Source: Knoellia sp. S7-12 (GTDB lineage Bacteria > Actinomycetota > Actinomycetes > Actinomycetales > Dermatophilaceae). Taken from it: a DNA stretch of 64,000 nucleotides. Shown here piece after piece: positions 53,025 to 63,445 of the stretch. Every line of letters begins with the position of its first letter. Position 1 is the first letter of the stretch. Where the stretch lies: the NCBI RefSeq assembly GCF_040518285.1, contig NZ_CP155449.1, forward strand, positions 682,001-746,000. Direction: 5' to 3'. A program made the position numbers and the translations under genes. Below the pieces are notes generated by a model. The model was not told the origin of the DNA and searched no databases. It was given only the letters and a program-made list of their open reading frames with translations.

Positions 53025-56000
53025 TCATCGGTTCGAGCGCGAATGCGAATGCATTGAGGGGTGCCTGCCGGGCTGTTGGTGTCTGTGACTCACCACTCCC
53101 GGCGCGGTCGCGCAGTCGAGAGGAAGGTCGTTGTTCGGCGGGGGCGGCAGGAGCCCGATGAGTCGGTAGCGCAAGTCTTGAGCGGGCCGATCCGATAGGG
53201 CCCGGCGATCTACGGCGGCCCGGGTCACGTGTGCCACGTCGAGGTCACTGTCAGCCAGAGACTGGAGGACGTATGCGAGAGCCGGCCAGTCAGGCTCGCT
53301 GCTGAGGCCGTCGTGGATATCTTCGGCGAGGGAGATCCAACGACTCAGGGGGTCTTGGGTGCGCGCCAGGCGAACTTGGATGGTGGTGGACTCGGCTAGG
53401 TGTTCGTTCGCTACCTCCGCGGGGGCGTTGTTCCAACGGGTCGCGGCGGTCCGCACGAGTCCGGCGATGGACTCGAGAGGGCTGGCAGTACGGCGTTGCA
53501 ACGTTCGGATTTGAGCGACCCACGACGTCGGTGGGCTCGCTGCGATGACGCGGGCTGCTGAATTGACGGCAGCGTTGGTGGGGAGGTTGGCGAGCCGCTC
53601 GTCAATAAGCATTGCGCCGAGGGGCCGGGCGCTGCCGAGCAACTCAAGAAGTGCAGCCGGACCGTGGTTGTGGAGCACGGATGCGGGGTCAGCCCCCTCG
53701 GGGATGTCGACGGCCAGCGGGTCTGCCCCGTGTTGGGCGAGAAGCCAGAAGGCGCGTTCGGCGGCGATGCGGCCAGCTAGGTCGGCGTCCGTGGCGACGA
53801 CAGGGTGGGTGCTCAGCGTGGCGAGCTCTCGGGCCTGCTCATCGGTGAGGGCGGTTCCTAGTGGTGCGACGCCGACGTAGTGGCCGTGGCCGGAGAGGGT
53901 CACGGCCAGGGCGTCGATGGGCCCTTCGACGAGCACCGGCACCGCGCCATGGTCCAGGAGCTCGGTGGTGACTCCGTGGAGTTGGGCGCCCTTGTGGAAA
54001 AGCACGGTGTCGGCGGTATTCAGATACTTCGGTCCCCACCGGTCGTCCTCAGTGAGCTTCGGGTGGCGTCGGGCGACGAACCCAAGAATTTGGTGCTCGT
54101 GGGTGATGGGGAGGATGGCGCGGTCGCGGAAGCGGTCGATGATGGTGCCGGTGCGGGCGCGGGTGGCCAGCCCGGTCTCGAGGAGCTCGTCGTTGGTGAC
54201 TCCGCGTCCACCCAGATGATCCACCAAGGCGGTCCAGGATGCCGGGGCGTAGCCGGCGGTGACGTGAGGACTCGTCCGCCACCCGGGCAGGCGATCGTCG
54301 AGGTAGAAGCCGGCCCAACCCGTGTCGACGCGTGCGGCGTAGAAGTCCATGGCCATGGCGTGGATCTGGGTCATTCGTCTCTGGTCGGCGACCGCGTGGT
54401 CCCACGCGGCGGCTCGGTTGAGCATCCGCTGGATCTGGGCGTCGGTGGGTTCGAGGACGCCCATGCTCTGCCGGTACACGGCGGCGGCGGCGAGGTCGGT
54501 GACCATATCGTCCGGGAGCGTGTCATGGTCGGGGGGTGTTCCTTGCCCTTGACTGCCGGGGCTGAGTTGGGCCCACTGGTCTGGGGTGGGGGCTTCGACG
54601 AGGTGACTCTGGTCGGCGGGCCACCACGGCCCTGCATCCGCGGGCATCTCAGCATCGATGTCCTCTGGTGGGGGTGGCGGGGTCTCGCCCTGGTCGAGCG
54701 ACGTGGGCTGGTCGGTCAAGACCGACAGGCGCCACACCAGGGCCTGGCACCGGTCGACGTCGACGGCCCGATCAATGGCGCCGACCATGCCGATGACGCC
54801 CGCCAGAGCCTGACCGCGGGCGAGGGCGTGCTCGATGACGGTGACCAGCGACGGCCACCACGGGCTGTCCTGAAGCTGCGCGGCACGGTCGGGCCCGAGT
54901 GATGTGCTCAGCCGGGCGGTCCAAGTAGGGGTTAGGTCGTGCCGTTCGTCGACCCGGTTCGCGACGGCGGGGGAAAGGTGGCGGCTGATCCGCCACCACA
55001 GGGCGGCGGCCGCGTGGTCGTCGGGCAAGTCACCCTCGGCGACCGCGGCTTGGAGGAAGCGGTGGGCGGCCAAGCCTGAGCGGGAGACCGCGGCGAGCCG
55101 CTCGGCCAGCACCGGAGTGAACGCGTCGCTGCGGACGGTGGGAGCGATCGCCTCGAGCAGCGCTCCCCACTCGGCCAGCGCGGGGGAGTGTCCGCCGATG
55201 ACGCGGGCGTCGAGGGCGCGTTGCCAGAGGGCGGTGGCCTTGGCCAGCTGTTTGGGGCCGGTAGGCCGCTGGTCGGAATCATGGACACCGGTGGCGGCGC
55301 GCCAGACGGTGACGGCGGCCAAGATGTCGGGGTTGGGGCGCCCGCGGCCAGGGCATGCCCAGGTGGGGGTCGGCGCGGTGTGGGTGCGCTGGTGGACCTG
55401 GGCGGCGAGGTCGGTGACAAGTCCTGCACGCGCGGCTAGGTAGGTGCCCCACGTTTCATGGGCGCGCAGGCTGGTGGGGATGCCGGGCAGCCACGGCAGC
55501 GGCCCGGGCTCGGCGTTGCGCAGGCTGGTGCCGTCCAGGCGCCAGTCGAGGACGGCGGCGCGGTCGCCGGCGGTGTCGAACTCTCGGGATGCTGCGGCGG
55601 ACTGGAGGTGGGTGAGGGGGTCGCCGCCGCTCGCCGCGAGAAGGACGAGGTGGGCGCGCAGTGTCGGCCAGGCGGGGTCGTCGGTGATGCCGTCGACGAC
55701 CTGGTCTGCGCCGGCGTCAAGGCGGGCGATGGTGGGCGGTCCGAGGTGGTGTTCGGCGGCGACGTGGAGCGCGTCGACGTACCGTGCGGTGGCGTCGGCG
55801 AGCCGGGTAGCGGGGTCCGCGTGCTCCCGCAACATCGTGGATGCGGAGGTGGGGGAGGCGTCGCGGACGAGGATCCCCTGCAACAGGTCGGTGGCGGTTC
55901 CCGGGTGGAGGTTCTCTGGGCGGATGACGGTGTGGGGGTCACCGTCGCCGACGACCTGCAGGTAGAGGTGGTTCGCGTGTCGGCCGCGGGTGAGCATTGT

Positions 56001-58778
56001 GTAGAGCTGCTGTCGGGATTCGGTGCCGGTGGCCAGGCCGTGCATGGTGTCGGCGGAGACGCCTTGGGCGCTGTGCACGGTGGTTGCGTAGCCAAGCTCC
56101 GTGGAGGCGGTCACGTACGTGCCTGGGAGGGTGATGACACGCCCGTGGCGGACGTGCCGCACCCTCAGGGACCCGTTTGAATGGGCGGCGAGGACGGCCC
56201 ACCGGTCACCGTTCTTGACCCAGTCCGTGGCGCCGATCCGGTACCGGCGGTCATTGGTGCGGGTGATGACCTGCTCCCCGACATAGGCGGTGTTCCCGTC
56301 CGCCAACCGCACTCCTGCACGCGGTTGTATCCCGGTCAGGCGGTGGGCTTGGGCGCGCTGGTTCAGCTGTGAGGCCAACTCGCGGGTGGGGGCGAGCATG
56401 ATCGAGTCCAGCCCGTTGCCGCGGTCGTGGGCCCAGGCGGTGAACACGTCGTCGGTGATCACGCCGAGGTCGCCGACATGGATCCGGCCGCGGTCCAGGT
56501 AGAACCCGAGAGCCTCAGGGTGGCCGTCGCGCAGCGCCAGGGATGCGGCGCCTTCGGCGGTGTCGACGAATCGCAACAGCTCGGACAGGTGCAGCGCACC
56601 GTGGGTGGCGGCGATGTCGCCCATGACGCCGCCGGCGCCGATCGCGGCGAGCTGCTGGTCGTCCCCGATGAGCCGCACGGACCCGCCGCGCGCGAGCACG
56701 AAGTCGACCGTGGCGGCCAGGGACAAGGTGTCGGCCATGCCGGCCTCGTCGACCAGCACCAGCGTTCCGGCGCCGATCTGGTGGGCCCAGTCGGGCAGGT
56801 CGCGGTGCGCGATGGACCAGGTCAACTTGGCCAGGGTGTCGGTCCCGGCGCCGAGCTGCTCGCGCAGGACCGCGGCTGCGGCTGCGGATGGTGCGAGGCC
56901 GATGACGGTGCCTCCGTCTTCTTCCCATGCGGCGGCCAGGGCCCGCATGGCGGTGGTCTTCCCGGTTCCGGCGGGGGCGATCGCCAGCTGCAGCCGGGAC
57001 CCGGAGGTTGCCATCCCGTGCACTAGCGCGGCCTGTCCGGCGTTGAGGGTGACCCCGTTCGCGGCCTGCTCCAGCAACGCGATCGCGACCGCGTGCTCGC
57101 CTGCTCTGCGGCCGTCGCAGCGACCCGCCATCTCAACAAGGCGCTGTTCGGCGGACAGGATTTCGGCGGAGGTGAACAGGGTCGATCCGGCTACCTGATA
57201 GACGCTGGAGCCGTCGCGGCGGCGCAGTTCCTCGGGTTCGACAATGTCGTCATGGGCGCGGGTGATCCGCACTGACCTTCGCGTGATTACCTCGTCCACG
57301 AGCAGGTCCACGACCGCCTCCACCTGATCGGAGTGCAGCTCCGCGGCCCTGACTTCACGCTGCGCCTCGGCGCGCACATGCCATACCTGCCACGTCGAAC
57401 GTGCGGCCTGCAGCGTGCTCAAGACGGTTCTGGAGGTGGTTCCCACCCACGCCGAACCCACCTGCTCAGGGACGGCGGGGTTGACGGTGGGGGACAGGGC
57501 CGCGGTCACCATTGCGGTTACCGCGTCGGGGCCCCCAAGGACCTCGCGCGCTTCGCGTGCCCAAGTGGTCCGCTGCTCGGTCAAGGCGCGCGGTTCGTGC
57601 TTGGCGTCGCGGGTCTCCAAGGTGGCCCGCTGGGCCAGGTGGATGGACTCGATCACCGTCGGGGGGCGGCCGTGGTCGGCCTGGAACGCGGTGGCGAGCT
57701 CGCTGCGGCGGGCTTGGATGGAGGCCCGGCGGGTGGACCACCTTTCGTTCAGGCGGGGGTCGACGCCGACGACTTCGCGGATAGAACGTTTGCTGCGGAC
57801 CGTACCGCCCCGCTCGGTGAAGGTGAGTCCGAGCCGGGTGCGCAGGTGCTTCTCGATGGCCGTGTTGTAGGTCTCGGAGGCGGTGACGTTGGCCTTGAAC
57901 AGGACCCGCCCGTCGATGGCCAGCCACTTCCCGGAGAGGGTTTGCACCTTGTTGGCGACGGCGACGTGGGTGTGCAGGTCGGGGTCCCCGGCGCGGGAGT
58001 CGCGGTGGGTGAACGCGGTCGCGACCAGGCCGGTAACGTCGACCTGCCTAACCCCGCGGGCGCCTTCGCGGGTGTACAGGGCGTGTTTCTCGATGAACGC
58101 CAGGGCGTCGTTGACGGCGTCGTGGTGGGCCTGCTCGATCTGGGCGGCCACCTCGACGGGGGCCACCGCCCAGAGGGTGCTGATGCTCTTGACGGGGGAG
58201 AAGGTCAGGTCGTACCCGGCCACGGCCGTGGTGCGCTGGCGGGAATGTCTGGCGATGGTCGCGGCGACCTCGCGGGCGTCCGCTGGGGGGCGGCCGTGCT
58301 CGGCGGTGAAGAACTCCACCGCGACCTGGGTGCGGACCTGGGCCCGTTCGTCCACGCTCAGCGGAGAGTCGCGCGGGTGGCCTTGGCTTGTGGCGAGCTT
58401 CTCCATGCGCTGCGCAACCTCGAGCCGGAAGGCGCTGACGTCGCCGGGATACACCGGGTACGGCGAGCCCAGCCGGGCGACCGTCTGGTAGTCCCTCTCG
58501 GTCAGGCCGGGGCCCTGGAGACTGGCCTGTCGCTGCGACGCGAGGGGGTGGTGTCCGGACCCGAACAGCGACTGCATCTGATCCGCGGTGACCTCGTCCC
58601 CGCCAGCGAGGCCCTCGACCCCGGCCAGCCCCAACCCGACCCACCGGCCGGGCGCTTCACCCTGCTCGGCGTAGTAGGCGGCCAGGCCCGCGCGGCCGCC
58701 TTCGGTGCGGTCCTGGGCAGCCACTTGACGGGTCAGGTAGTCATACCCCGACCCCGCCGTCAGCTTGTGGAGGCTCAT
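53025..58778 (-). CDS. MobF relaxase, RecD-like helicase and C-terminal Toprim region
   Basis: The protein is 1917 residues. Residues 1-400 are a TrwC/MobF relaxase: start SLHKLTAGSGYDYLTRQ with candidate nucleophile Tyr12 or Tyr14, and the His triad in DPDLHTHVAVAN near 265. Residues about 570-1010 are a RecD/TraI-like helicase with Walker A APAGTGKTTAMRAL near 600 and the DEAGMAD box. After a long helical part, LVEGPIDALAVT near 1615-1625 is a Toprim motif preceded by DnaG-like LPITHEHQILGFVARR. ATG 58778 was chosen; GTG 58784 is possible. It should nick at oriT, unwind and lead the strand to VirD4. The frame is open upstream to 59063. Confidence 0.93.
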   Translation of the reverse strand: MSLHKLTAGSGYDYLTRQVAAQDRTEGGRAGLAAYYAEQGEAPGRWVGLGLAGVEGLAGGDEVTADQMQSLFGSGHHPLASQRQASLQGPGLTERDYQTVARLGSPYPVYPGDVSAFRLEVAQRMEKLATSQGHPRDSPLSVDERAQVRTQVAVEFFTAEHGRPPADAREVAATIARHSRQRTTAVAGYDLTFSPVKSISTLWAVAPVEVAAQIEQAHHDAVNDALAFIEKHALYTREGARGVRQVDVTGLVATAFTHRDSRAGDPDLHTHVAVANKVQTLSGKWLAIDGRVLFKANVTASETYNTAIEKHLRTRLGLTFTERGGTVRSKRSIREVVGVDPRLNERWSTRRASIQARRSELATAFQADHGRPPTVIESIHLAQRATLETRDAKHEPRALTEQRTTWAREAREVLGGPDAVTAMVTAALSPTVNPAVPEQVGSAWVGTTSRTVLSTLQAARSTWQVWHVRAEAQREVRAAELHSDQVEAVVDLLVDEVITRRSVRITRAHDDIVEPEELRRRDGSSVYQVAGSTLFTSAEILSAEQRLVEMAGRCDGRRAGEHAVAIALLEQAANGVTLNAGQAALVHGMATSGSRLQLAIAPAGTGKTTAMRALAAAWEEDGGTVIGLAPSAAAAAVLREQLGAGTDTLAKLTWSIAHRDLPDWAHQIGAGTLVLVDEAGMADTLSLAATVDFVLARGGSVRLIGDDQQLAAIGAGGVMGDIAATHGALHLSELLRFVDTAEGAASLALRDGHPEALGFYLDRGRIHVGDLGVITDDVFTAWAHDRGNGLDSIMLAPTRELASQLNQRAQAHRLTGIQPRAGVRLADGNTAYVGEQVITRTNDRRYRIGATDWVKNGDRWAVLAAHSNGSLRVRHVRHGRVITLPGTYVTASTELGYATTVHSAQGVSADTMHGLATGTESRQQLYTMLTRGRHANHLYLQVVGDGDPHTVIRPENLHPGTATDLLQGILVRDASPTSASTMLREHADPATRLADATARYVDALHVAAEHHLGPPTIARLDAGADQVVDGITDDPAWPTLRAHLVLLAASGGDPLTHLQSAAASREFDTAGDRAAVLDWRLDGTSLRNAEPGPLPWLPGIPTSLRAHETWGTYLAARAGLVTDLAAQVHQRTHTAPTPTWACPGRGRPNPDILAAVTVWRAATGVHDSDQRPTGPKQLAKATALWQRALDARVIGGHSPALAEWGALLEAIAPTVRSDAFTPVLAERLAAVSRSGLAAHRFLQAAVAEGDLPDDHAAAALWWRISRHLSPAVANRVDERHDLTPTWTARLSTSLGPDRAAQLQDSPWWPSLVTVIEHALARGQALAGVIGMVGAIDRAVDVDRCQALVWRLSVLTDQPTSLDQGETPPPPPEDIDAEMPADAGPWWPADQSHLVEAPTPDQWAQLSPGSQGQGTPPDHDTLPDDMVTDLAAAAVYRQSMGVLEPTDAQIQRMLNRAAAWDHAVADQRRMTQIHAMAMDFYAARVDTGWAGFYLDDRLPGWRTSPHVTAGYAPASWTALVDHLGGRGVTNDELLETGLATRARTGTIIDRFRDRAILPITHEHQILGFVARRHPKLTEDDRWGPKYLNTADTVLFHKGAQLHGVTTELLDHGAVPVLVEGPIDALAVTLSGHGHYVGVAPLGTALTDEQARELATLSTHPVVATDADLAGRIAAERAFWLLAQHGADPLAVDIPEGADPASVLHNHGPAALLELLGSARPLGAMLIDERLANLPTNAAVNSAARVIAASPPTSWVAQIRTLQRRTASPLESIAGLVRTAATRWNNAPAEVANEHLAESTTIQVRLARTQDPLSRWISLAEDIHDGLSSEPDWPALAYVLQSLADSDLDVAHVTRAAVDRRALSDRPAQDLRYRLIGLLPPPPNNDLPLDCATAPGVVSHRHQQPGRHPSMHSHSRSNR

Positions 58779-59034
58779 CGTCACCCTGCCCAAAGCAACG
58801 GCGACCCCTGTTGTGGACAGGTGGTTGCGGCCGACACGACCGGGGGTGCATGAGGTGTGTAGGACATGAGATTGGCAGTTTCGGGGGAGGGACGTAGTGG
58901 CTGAGGGCGTCGCGCTGGTGGTTCGCGGTCGGTGGCGTGGGGCGGTCGTCGGAGGTGACAGGTGCGGGGTGTCCACAAGTGCGCGGGTCGGTGGCTTTGG
59001 GGGGTGCGGGCGATCAGCGGAGGGAGCAAGGGCA
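58779..59034. promoter_or_regulatory. divergent intergenic region, candidate oriT
   Basis: This 256-base region separates the relaxase gene from the divergent small mobilisation-type gene. oriT usually lies here in MobF systems. I see no long inverted repeat, so the nick site cannot be placed. Both promoters should also be here. Confidence 0.4.
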
Positions 59035-59361
59035 GTGAACTCGAACCACGGGAAGCAGGCCACGCGTCAGTCGGCCCGTCGCGCGGCGGCGGAGGCTCAA
59101 GCCGGCTTGATGCGGGAGCGGCTCGAACGTGACCGGCGGTGCGCCGCTTTAGGAGTGCAGGTGCTGTCCGCGTTGCGGGAGCGCGACGCCGTCGTGGCGC
59201 GGTTCGAGCGCCGGGCCGGCGATGCACTGCGTGCGTTGGTCGTGGATGAGGGAGTGGGCGCGGCCGAGGCGACGCAGTGGTGCGCCGGGTCGGTGACCAC
59301 CCGGGAGGTCGCCCGACTGCGCCGACTTGCGCAGGCGGCCACAAATGCGGGCGAGCCGTGA
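59035..59361 (+). CDS. small helical protein divergent from the relaxase gene
   Basis: The protein is 108 residues and rich in Arg and Ala: SARRAAAEAQAGLMRERLERDRR forms a long helix, and VLSALRERDAVVARFERRAGDALRAL a second. Position and composition suit a relaxosome accessory or oriT-binding protein, though no ribbon-helix-helix motif is evident. GTG 59035 lies after GGAGGGAGCAAGGGCA; the frame opens at 58897. No family is known. Confidence 0.6.
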   Translation: MNSNHGKQATRQSARRAAAEAQAGLMRERLERDRRCAALGVQVLSALRERDAVVARFERRAGDALRALVVDEGVGAAEATQWCAGSVTTREVARLRRLAQAATNAGEP

Positions 59362-59497
59362 GCCACGCGCGGGGGTGCCGCATTTCGTGCACAACCCCGT
59401 GCCGCGGCGTGCGTCGTCCACACATCAACTCGGGCCCCGCGATTCCGCGCGCAGCAGTGCGCATTGTGAAGGAAACAATCCCAGTGACGGAGAGGCC

Positions 59498-59842
59498 ATG
59501 AACCCCACAACCCCGACAGCAGGCGCCGACGGCGTGCTGACGCTGCAGCGCGCAGCCCGGTTCCTGATCGCCGCAGAGGTTCGCGCCGTCGACCTGCCCG
59601 GTACCGACGCCGACCAGTGTGACTTCGCGGTGTGCGCTGCGTTGCTGACCTCGCAGGTGCTGCGGCTGCTGCCAGCGGGGGTGAGCGTCGACGACGTCCC
59701 CGCACCGGCCGAGCGCGATCCGGTTGCACTGCTGCGGGGCGCGGAGCAGCTGATCCGCGTGAACCCCAGCGAGGACCTCCCGCCCGGAACCACGACTCTG
59801 GTGAGCGACCTCTGCGACCTGATCGCCCGGTCCACACCATGA
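59498..59842 (+). CDS. hypothetical helical protein
   Basis: The protein is 114 residues. VLTLQRAARFLIAAEVRAVDLPG and VCAALLTSQVLRLLPAGV are helices, and GTTTLVSDLCDLIARS is a third. GGAGAGGCC gives a ribosome site for ATG 59498. The stop overlaps the next start by ATGA, so the two genes are one unit. No family is recognised; a mobilisation role comes from position only. Confidence 0.65.
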   Translation: MNPTTPTAGADGVLTLQRAARFLIAAEVRAVDLPGTDADQCDFAVCAALLTSQVLRLLPAGVSVDDVPAPAERDPVALLRGAEQLIRVNPSEDLPPGTTTLVSDLCDLIARSTP

Positions 59843-61278
59843 TCGGCCTCGACCGTCGCAGCGTCGGAGAGCTCCTCCTGGACGCCGACCACACCGCCCG
59901 CGACGTCCTCATCGACGTCGGCGACCTGAACGCCGCCGCAATGCTCCGCACCTGGCCCGAGGTCGTACAGACCGCGGCGACCCTGTGGTCCGCCCTGCCC
60001 GCGCCAGGGTGGGTGACCGTGGCCCCGGACCACTCAGGCACCGACCCCATGGCGCGGGTGGCGGCAATAACCGCGGTCCTGCACCGCGGCAGCCGCAGCG
60101 GCCGGTGGCCCGGCCCCGGACCCACCGACAACCTGCTGCAAAACATCGCGGACAGCTTCGTCCGGGCAGCTGAGCTTGTCGACCGGCACGGCGCGCCCCA
60201 CTCGAGTGGCAACTCCGCCGTGCGCGCCGACGTCGATGCGGCCCGCACCCGGATCATCCACACCCTGTACCTCACCGCGCATGGTGTGCGTCTGGCAGTC
60301 CTGGAGTACACGCGCTCGGTTGAGGCCACCCTGACCCCCCGGAGCAGAGTCACCGCGCCTGGCGGCCTGAGTGTTCCCCGGTCGTTTCTGGGTCGCTTGG
60401 ACGCGGTGGAGCAGGTCGCCGGCGCCTACGTCACCCGCACCTACCCCGCCGCCCTGGCAGGTGAACACCGCCATGCCCCGCTCGGCTCACGGGTCGCGAC
60501 CGCCCTTGCCGCGTGGGACGTGCACGCCCACCGCGCGATCGCCGCTCACCCCACCGCAGGCCACCTGCGCCTGGTCGCCCGAACCCAGGAGCTGGTCCTG
60601 GGGCACGCCGCGGTGCTGCTGTCCGCCGCCGCCCGCGCCGGTGCCATCGACGGTTTCCAGTACGCCACCCGGCTCGAGCAGCCCTTGGATCTGGCCCGGG
60701 CTGCCTGGGCGGCCAGCGGCCGGTCTTGGGCCCAGCTCGCCGCCCACGGTGCTCGCCCCGACGTGCCCGCCCTGACCGGCGCGGCCGCCGAGGTCAGGGC
60801 GGCCCTGCGCGAGATCACCGTCGACGGCTCAAGCACGGCCACCGGTGACGTGATCGCCGGCCGCATCGACTTGACCGCCGCAGCGCGAACCTTATCGACG
60901 GTGCTGTCCACGTCCACCGACCTGGCCCACCTAGTCCGTGACGTCACCACGGACCCGGCCGTGACCTTCCCCGCCCGGGCGGTCAACGCCGCCGCAATCG
61001 CCGCGAGCACCACCCCCAGCGGTGGTTTCGTTCCGGGGAGTGGCAACGCGCCCCATGTCGCGATCAAGGACCTCACGATGAACCGGGAGATCCCCCTCAC
61101 CCCTGTGGTCCGCGATCGAGAGGCCCACCACGCCGAAGACTTGATTGCCGCGAATCAGGCTGCGGCCCACGCCGGGGCGTGGCTGCCCAGCGCAACCACG
61201 CCCGCCTCACCGTGCGAGCACAGGATCCCCGCAGCTCGCTCAAGGCTCCCGCAACCGGTGCGTGCACGGTCAAGGTAG
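59839..61278 (+). CDS. hypothetical 479-residue protein of the mobilisation module
   Basis: The protein is nearly all alpha-helical and Ala-rich (for example VGDLNAAAMLRTWPEVVQTAATLWSAL, LRLVARTQELVLGHAAVLLSAAARA). No membrane helix, P-loop or metal motif is visible. Similar helical proteins occur beside relaxases in actinobacterial elements. The last 30 residues are Pro/Arg-rich. It overlaps the upstream gene by four bases. The role may be structural within the relaxosome; this is inference. Confidence 0.7.
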   Translation: MIGLDRRSVGELLLDADHTARDVLIDVGDLNAAAMLRTWPEVVQTAATLWSALPAPGWVTVAPDHSGTDPMARVAAITAVLHRGSRSGRWPGPGPTDNLLQNIADSFVRAAELVDRHGAPHSSGNSAVRADVDAARTRIIHTLYLTAHGVRLAVLEYTRSVEATLTPRSRVTAPGGLSVPRSFLGRLDAVEQVAGAYVTRTYPAALAGEHRHAPLGSRVATALAAWDVHAHRAIAAHPTAGHLRLVARTQELVLGHAAVLLSAAARAGAIDGFQYATRLEQPLDLARAAWAASGRSWAQLAAHGARPDVPALTGAAAEVRAALREITVDGSSTATGDVIAGRIDLTAAARTLSTVLSTSTDLAHLVRDVTTDPAVTFPARAVNAAAIAASTTPSGGFVPGSGNAPHVAIKDLTMNREIPLTPVVRDREAHHAEDLIAANQAAAHAGAWLPSATTPASPCEHRIPAARSRLPQPVRARSR

Positions 61279-61589
61279 AAGGACTTGACCGGCCCGGGAC
61301 TGAGGGGGGCGCGGTCTCCCTGAATCGGCTGATTCGGCCGTTCGAAGACATGGCCGGTGACGTCGTAAGCGAGGACCTGCCAACCTCCTACACGGCCGTG
61401 GCCATCGACCTCGCGCCCGACGGGAGGTCTGGATTCCATTAAGGCCAGCTGCTCGCAGTGATCCGTGTGTCGATCGTTGGGTCGTGGCCGACACGGGCCC
61501 AGGAGGCGGCGTTCCGCGCAGTGGAACCAAGTCGTAGGACTTTGCGGAGGGAGCCTTCACGCTGAGACCGACCGACCCAAGGAGATCCC
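61279..61589. other. gap between the mobilisation module and the catabolic operon
   Basis: No gene is supported in 311 bases. A minus-strand stretch (GGWQVLAYDVTGHVFE) reads protein-like and could be a remnant of a lost gene. The promoter of the catabolic operon should lie here. Confidence 0.4.
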
Positions 61590-62474
61590 ATGACCGTCTC
61601 ACCCGAGCCGACGACCGATCCCGAGTCCGACACCGCCGTCCTAGAGGCCGTCGAGCGCCTTGAAAGCGCCTCCCGCACCGGCAAACCATGCCCGCCCGTG
61701 CGTGACCTCATCGGGGAGTCCGACCTTGAGAGGGCGTATGCCGTGCAGCACAGCCTCGCCGCCCGGAGACGCGCTGCCGGGGCGCGGGTCGTCGGACGAA
61801 AAATCGGTCTCACTTCACCGGCGGTGCAGCGGCAACTCGGTGTCGAGCAACCCGACTTCGGCCTCCTCTTCGATGACATGAACGTGTCCGGACTGGCCAC
61901 CGTGCCGACGGGTTCCCTGCTCCAGCCCCGCGTTGAGGCAGAGGTCGCCTTCGTCCTGAGGGCCGACCTCGACCAAGACGGGCTCAACCTCGGCACCGTC
62001 CGCCGGGCAGTTGACCACGCCGTGGCCGCCCTCGAGATCGTCGACAGCAGGATCGCCGGGTGGGACATCCGGATCACCGACACCGTCGCCGACAACGGCT
62101 CGAGCGCGCTCTTCGTCCTCGGTGAGAAGCAGGTGCGGCTCGACGAGTTCGACCCGATCGCCGTCACGATGCGGATGACCGCGGATGACGTGCTGGTCTC
62201 CGAGGGGAATGGTGCCGCGTGCCTCGGCGACCCCCTTCTGGCGCTGCTCTGGCTCGCCCGGACGGCCCAAGAGGTTGGCGACCCGCTGCGTGCCGGCCAG
62301 GTCGTGCTCTCGGGCGCCCTCGGTCCGATGCACTCAGTGACTCCGGGCACCGTGATCAGCGCCGAGATCTCCGCGCTCGGCACGGTGAGCGTGACCTTCG
62401 CGTCCGACGCTCCCGAGCCAGCAAACCCCCCGACGCCTCATCCCACGAGCTCCCCGAAGAAGGATCCTTCATGA
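61590..62474 (+). CDS. mhpD: 2-hydroxypenta-2,4-dienoate hydratase
   Basis: The protein is 294 residues, a little longer than the usual 260 because of extra residues at both ends. It adds water to 2-hydroxypenta-2,4-dienoate to give 4-hydroxy-2-oxovalerate in meta-cleavage pathways. [29 protein letters not shown] (metal-binding Glu pair), [12 protein letters not shown] and [11 protein letters not shown] are typical of the fumarylacetoacetase-like hydratase family. CAAGGAGATCCC precedes ATG 61590. The stop overlaps the next start by ATGA. The substrate name rests on operon context; 4-oxalocrotonate decarboxylase is a close relative. Confidence 0.87.
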   Translation: MTVSPEPTTDPESDTAVLEAVERLESASRTGKPCPPVRDLIGESDLERAYAVQHSLAARRRAAGARVVGRKIGLTSPAVQRQLGVEQPDFGLLFDDMNVSGLATVPTGSLLQPRVEAEVAFVLRADLDQDGLNLGTVRRAVDHAVAALEIVDSRIAGWDIRITDTVADNGSSALFVLGEKQVRLDEFDPIAVTMRMTADDVLVSEGNGAACLGDPLLALLWLARTAQEVGDPLRAGQVVLSGALGPMHSVTPGTVISAEISALGTVSVTFASDAPEPANPPTPHPTSSPKKDPS

Positions 62475-63445
62475 CAAAGACCAAGGTGGCCATCATCGGT
62501 CCGGGAAACATCGGAACCGACCTGATGCTGAAGGTGATACGCCTGTCCACGAACCTCGAGATGGGGGCCATGGTCGGCATCGACCCCGAATCCGATGGCT
62601 TGCGCCGCGCCGCGAGCATGGGCGTTCCAACAACCCATGAGGGTGTCGACGGGCTCATCGCCATGGGCAACTTCGACGAGATCGGCATCGTGTTCGACGC
62701 CACCTCTGCGAAGGCCCACGTGGCCAACGCTGCAAAGCTCACGGCATACGGCAAGAAGCTCGTCGACCTCACGCCCGCAGCGATCGGCCCGTACGTGGTC
62801 CCGCCGGTCAACCTCGACGAGCACCTCGAGGATGACGCCGACAACGTCAACATGGTCACGTGCGGTGGCCAAGCGACCATCCCTATCGTCGCCGCGATCT
62901 CACGCATCACGCCTGTTCCCTACGCCGAGATCGTCGCGTCCATTTCGTCCAAGTCCGCCGGCCCGGGCACCCGGGCCAACATCGACGAGTTCACCGAGAC
63001 CACCACCGTGGGAATTGAGAAGGTCGGCGGCGCCCAGCGCGGCAAGGCCATCATCATCCTTAACCCGGCCGAGCCGCCGCTCATCATGCGGGACACCGTC
63101 TTCGCCCTCATCGGTGACGCCGACCACGACGCGATCCGCGAGTCAATCGCGCAGATGGTGGAAAAGGTGCAGCAGTACGTGCCCGGGTACAGCCTCAAGC
63201 AGGAGGTGCAGTTCACGCCGATCCCCGAGGACGAGCCGGTGCATACGCTCCTGCCGCAGGGTGCCCCGACGGTGACGACAAAGGTCAGCGTCTTCCTGCA
63301 GGTCGAGGGGGCAGGGATGTACCTGCCGGCCTACGCCGGCAACTTGGACATCATGACCTCGGCCGCCCTGCGCGTGGCCGAGAGCATGGTCGAGCGGGCG
63401 GCGGCCAAGTCCGTTGCCCAGGACCCTGCAGCGGTGACCGCGTGA
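62471..63445 (+). CDS. mhpF: acetaldehyde dehydrogenase (acylating)
   Basis: The protein is 324 residues. It oxidises acetaldehyde with CoA and NAD to acetyl-CoA and works in a complex with the aldolase encoded next. The N-terminal [16 protein letters not shown] is the Rossmann NAD loop, and [13 protein letters not shown] holds the catalytic Cys near 132. [15 protein letters not shown] and [13 protein letters not shown] are conserved family segments. It overlaps the hydratase and aldolase genes by four bases each. Confidence 0.95.
   Translation: MTKTKVAIIGPGNIGTDLMLKVIRLSTNLEMGAMVGIDPESDGLRRAASMGVPTTHEGVDGLIAMGNFDEIGIVFDATSAKAHVANAAKLTAYGKKLVDLTPAAIGPYVVPPVNLDEHLEDDADNVNMVTCGGQATIPIVAAISRITPVPYAEIVASISSKSAGPGTRANIDEFTETTTVGIEKVGGAQRGKAIIILNPAEPPLIMRDTVFALIGDADHDAIRESIAQMVEKVQQYVPGYSLKQEVQFTPIPEDEPVHTLLPQGAPTVTTKVSVFLQVEGAGMYLPAYAGNLDIMTSAALRVAESMVERAAAKSVAQDPAAVTA

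Noticed and set aside
57333..58853. 506-residue plus-strand frame opposite the relaxase gene
   Set aside because: It is a Gly/Asp-rich antisense shadow of the relaxase domain, whose His triad and N-terminus are clear on the minus strand.
61155..61439. Minus-strand frame with GWQVLAYDVTGHVFE considered as a transposase remnant
   Set aside because: The wording is suggestive, but no catalytic residue or terminal repeat was found. It overlaps the end of the plus-strand gene.
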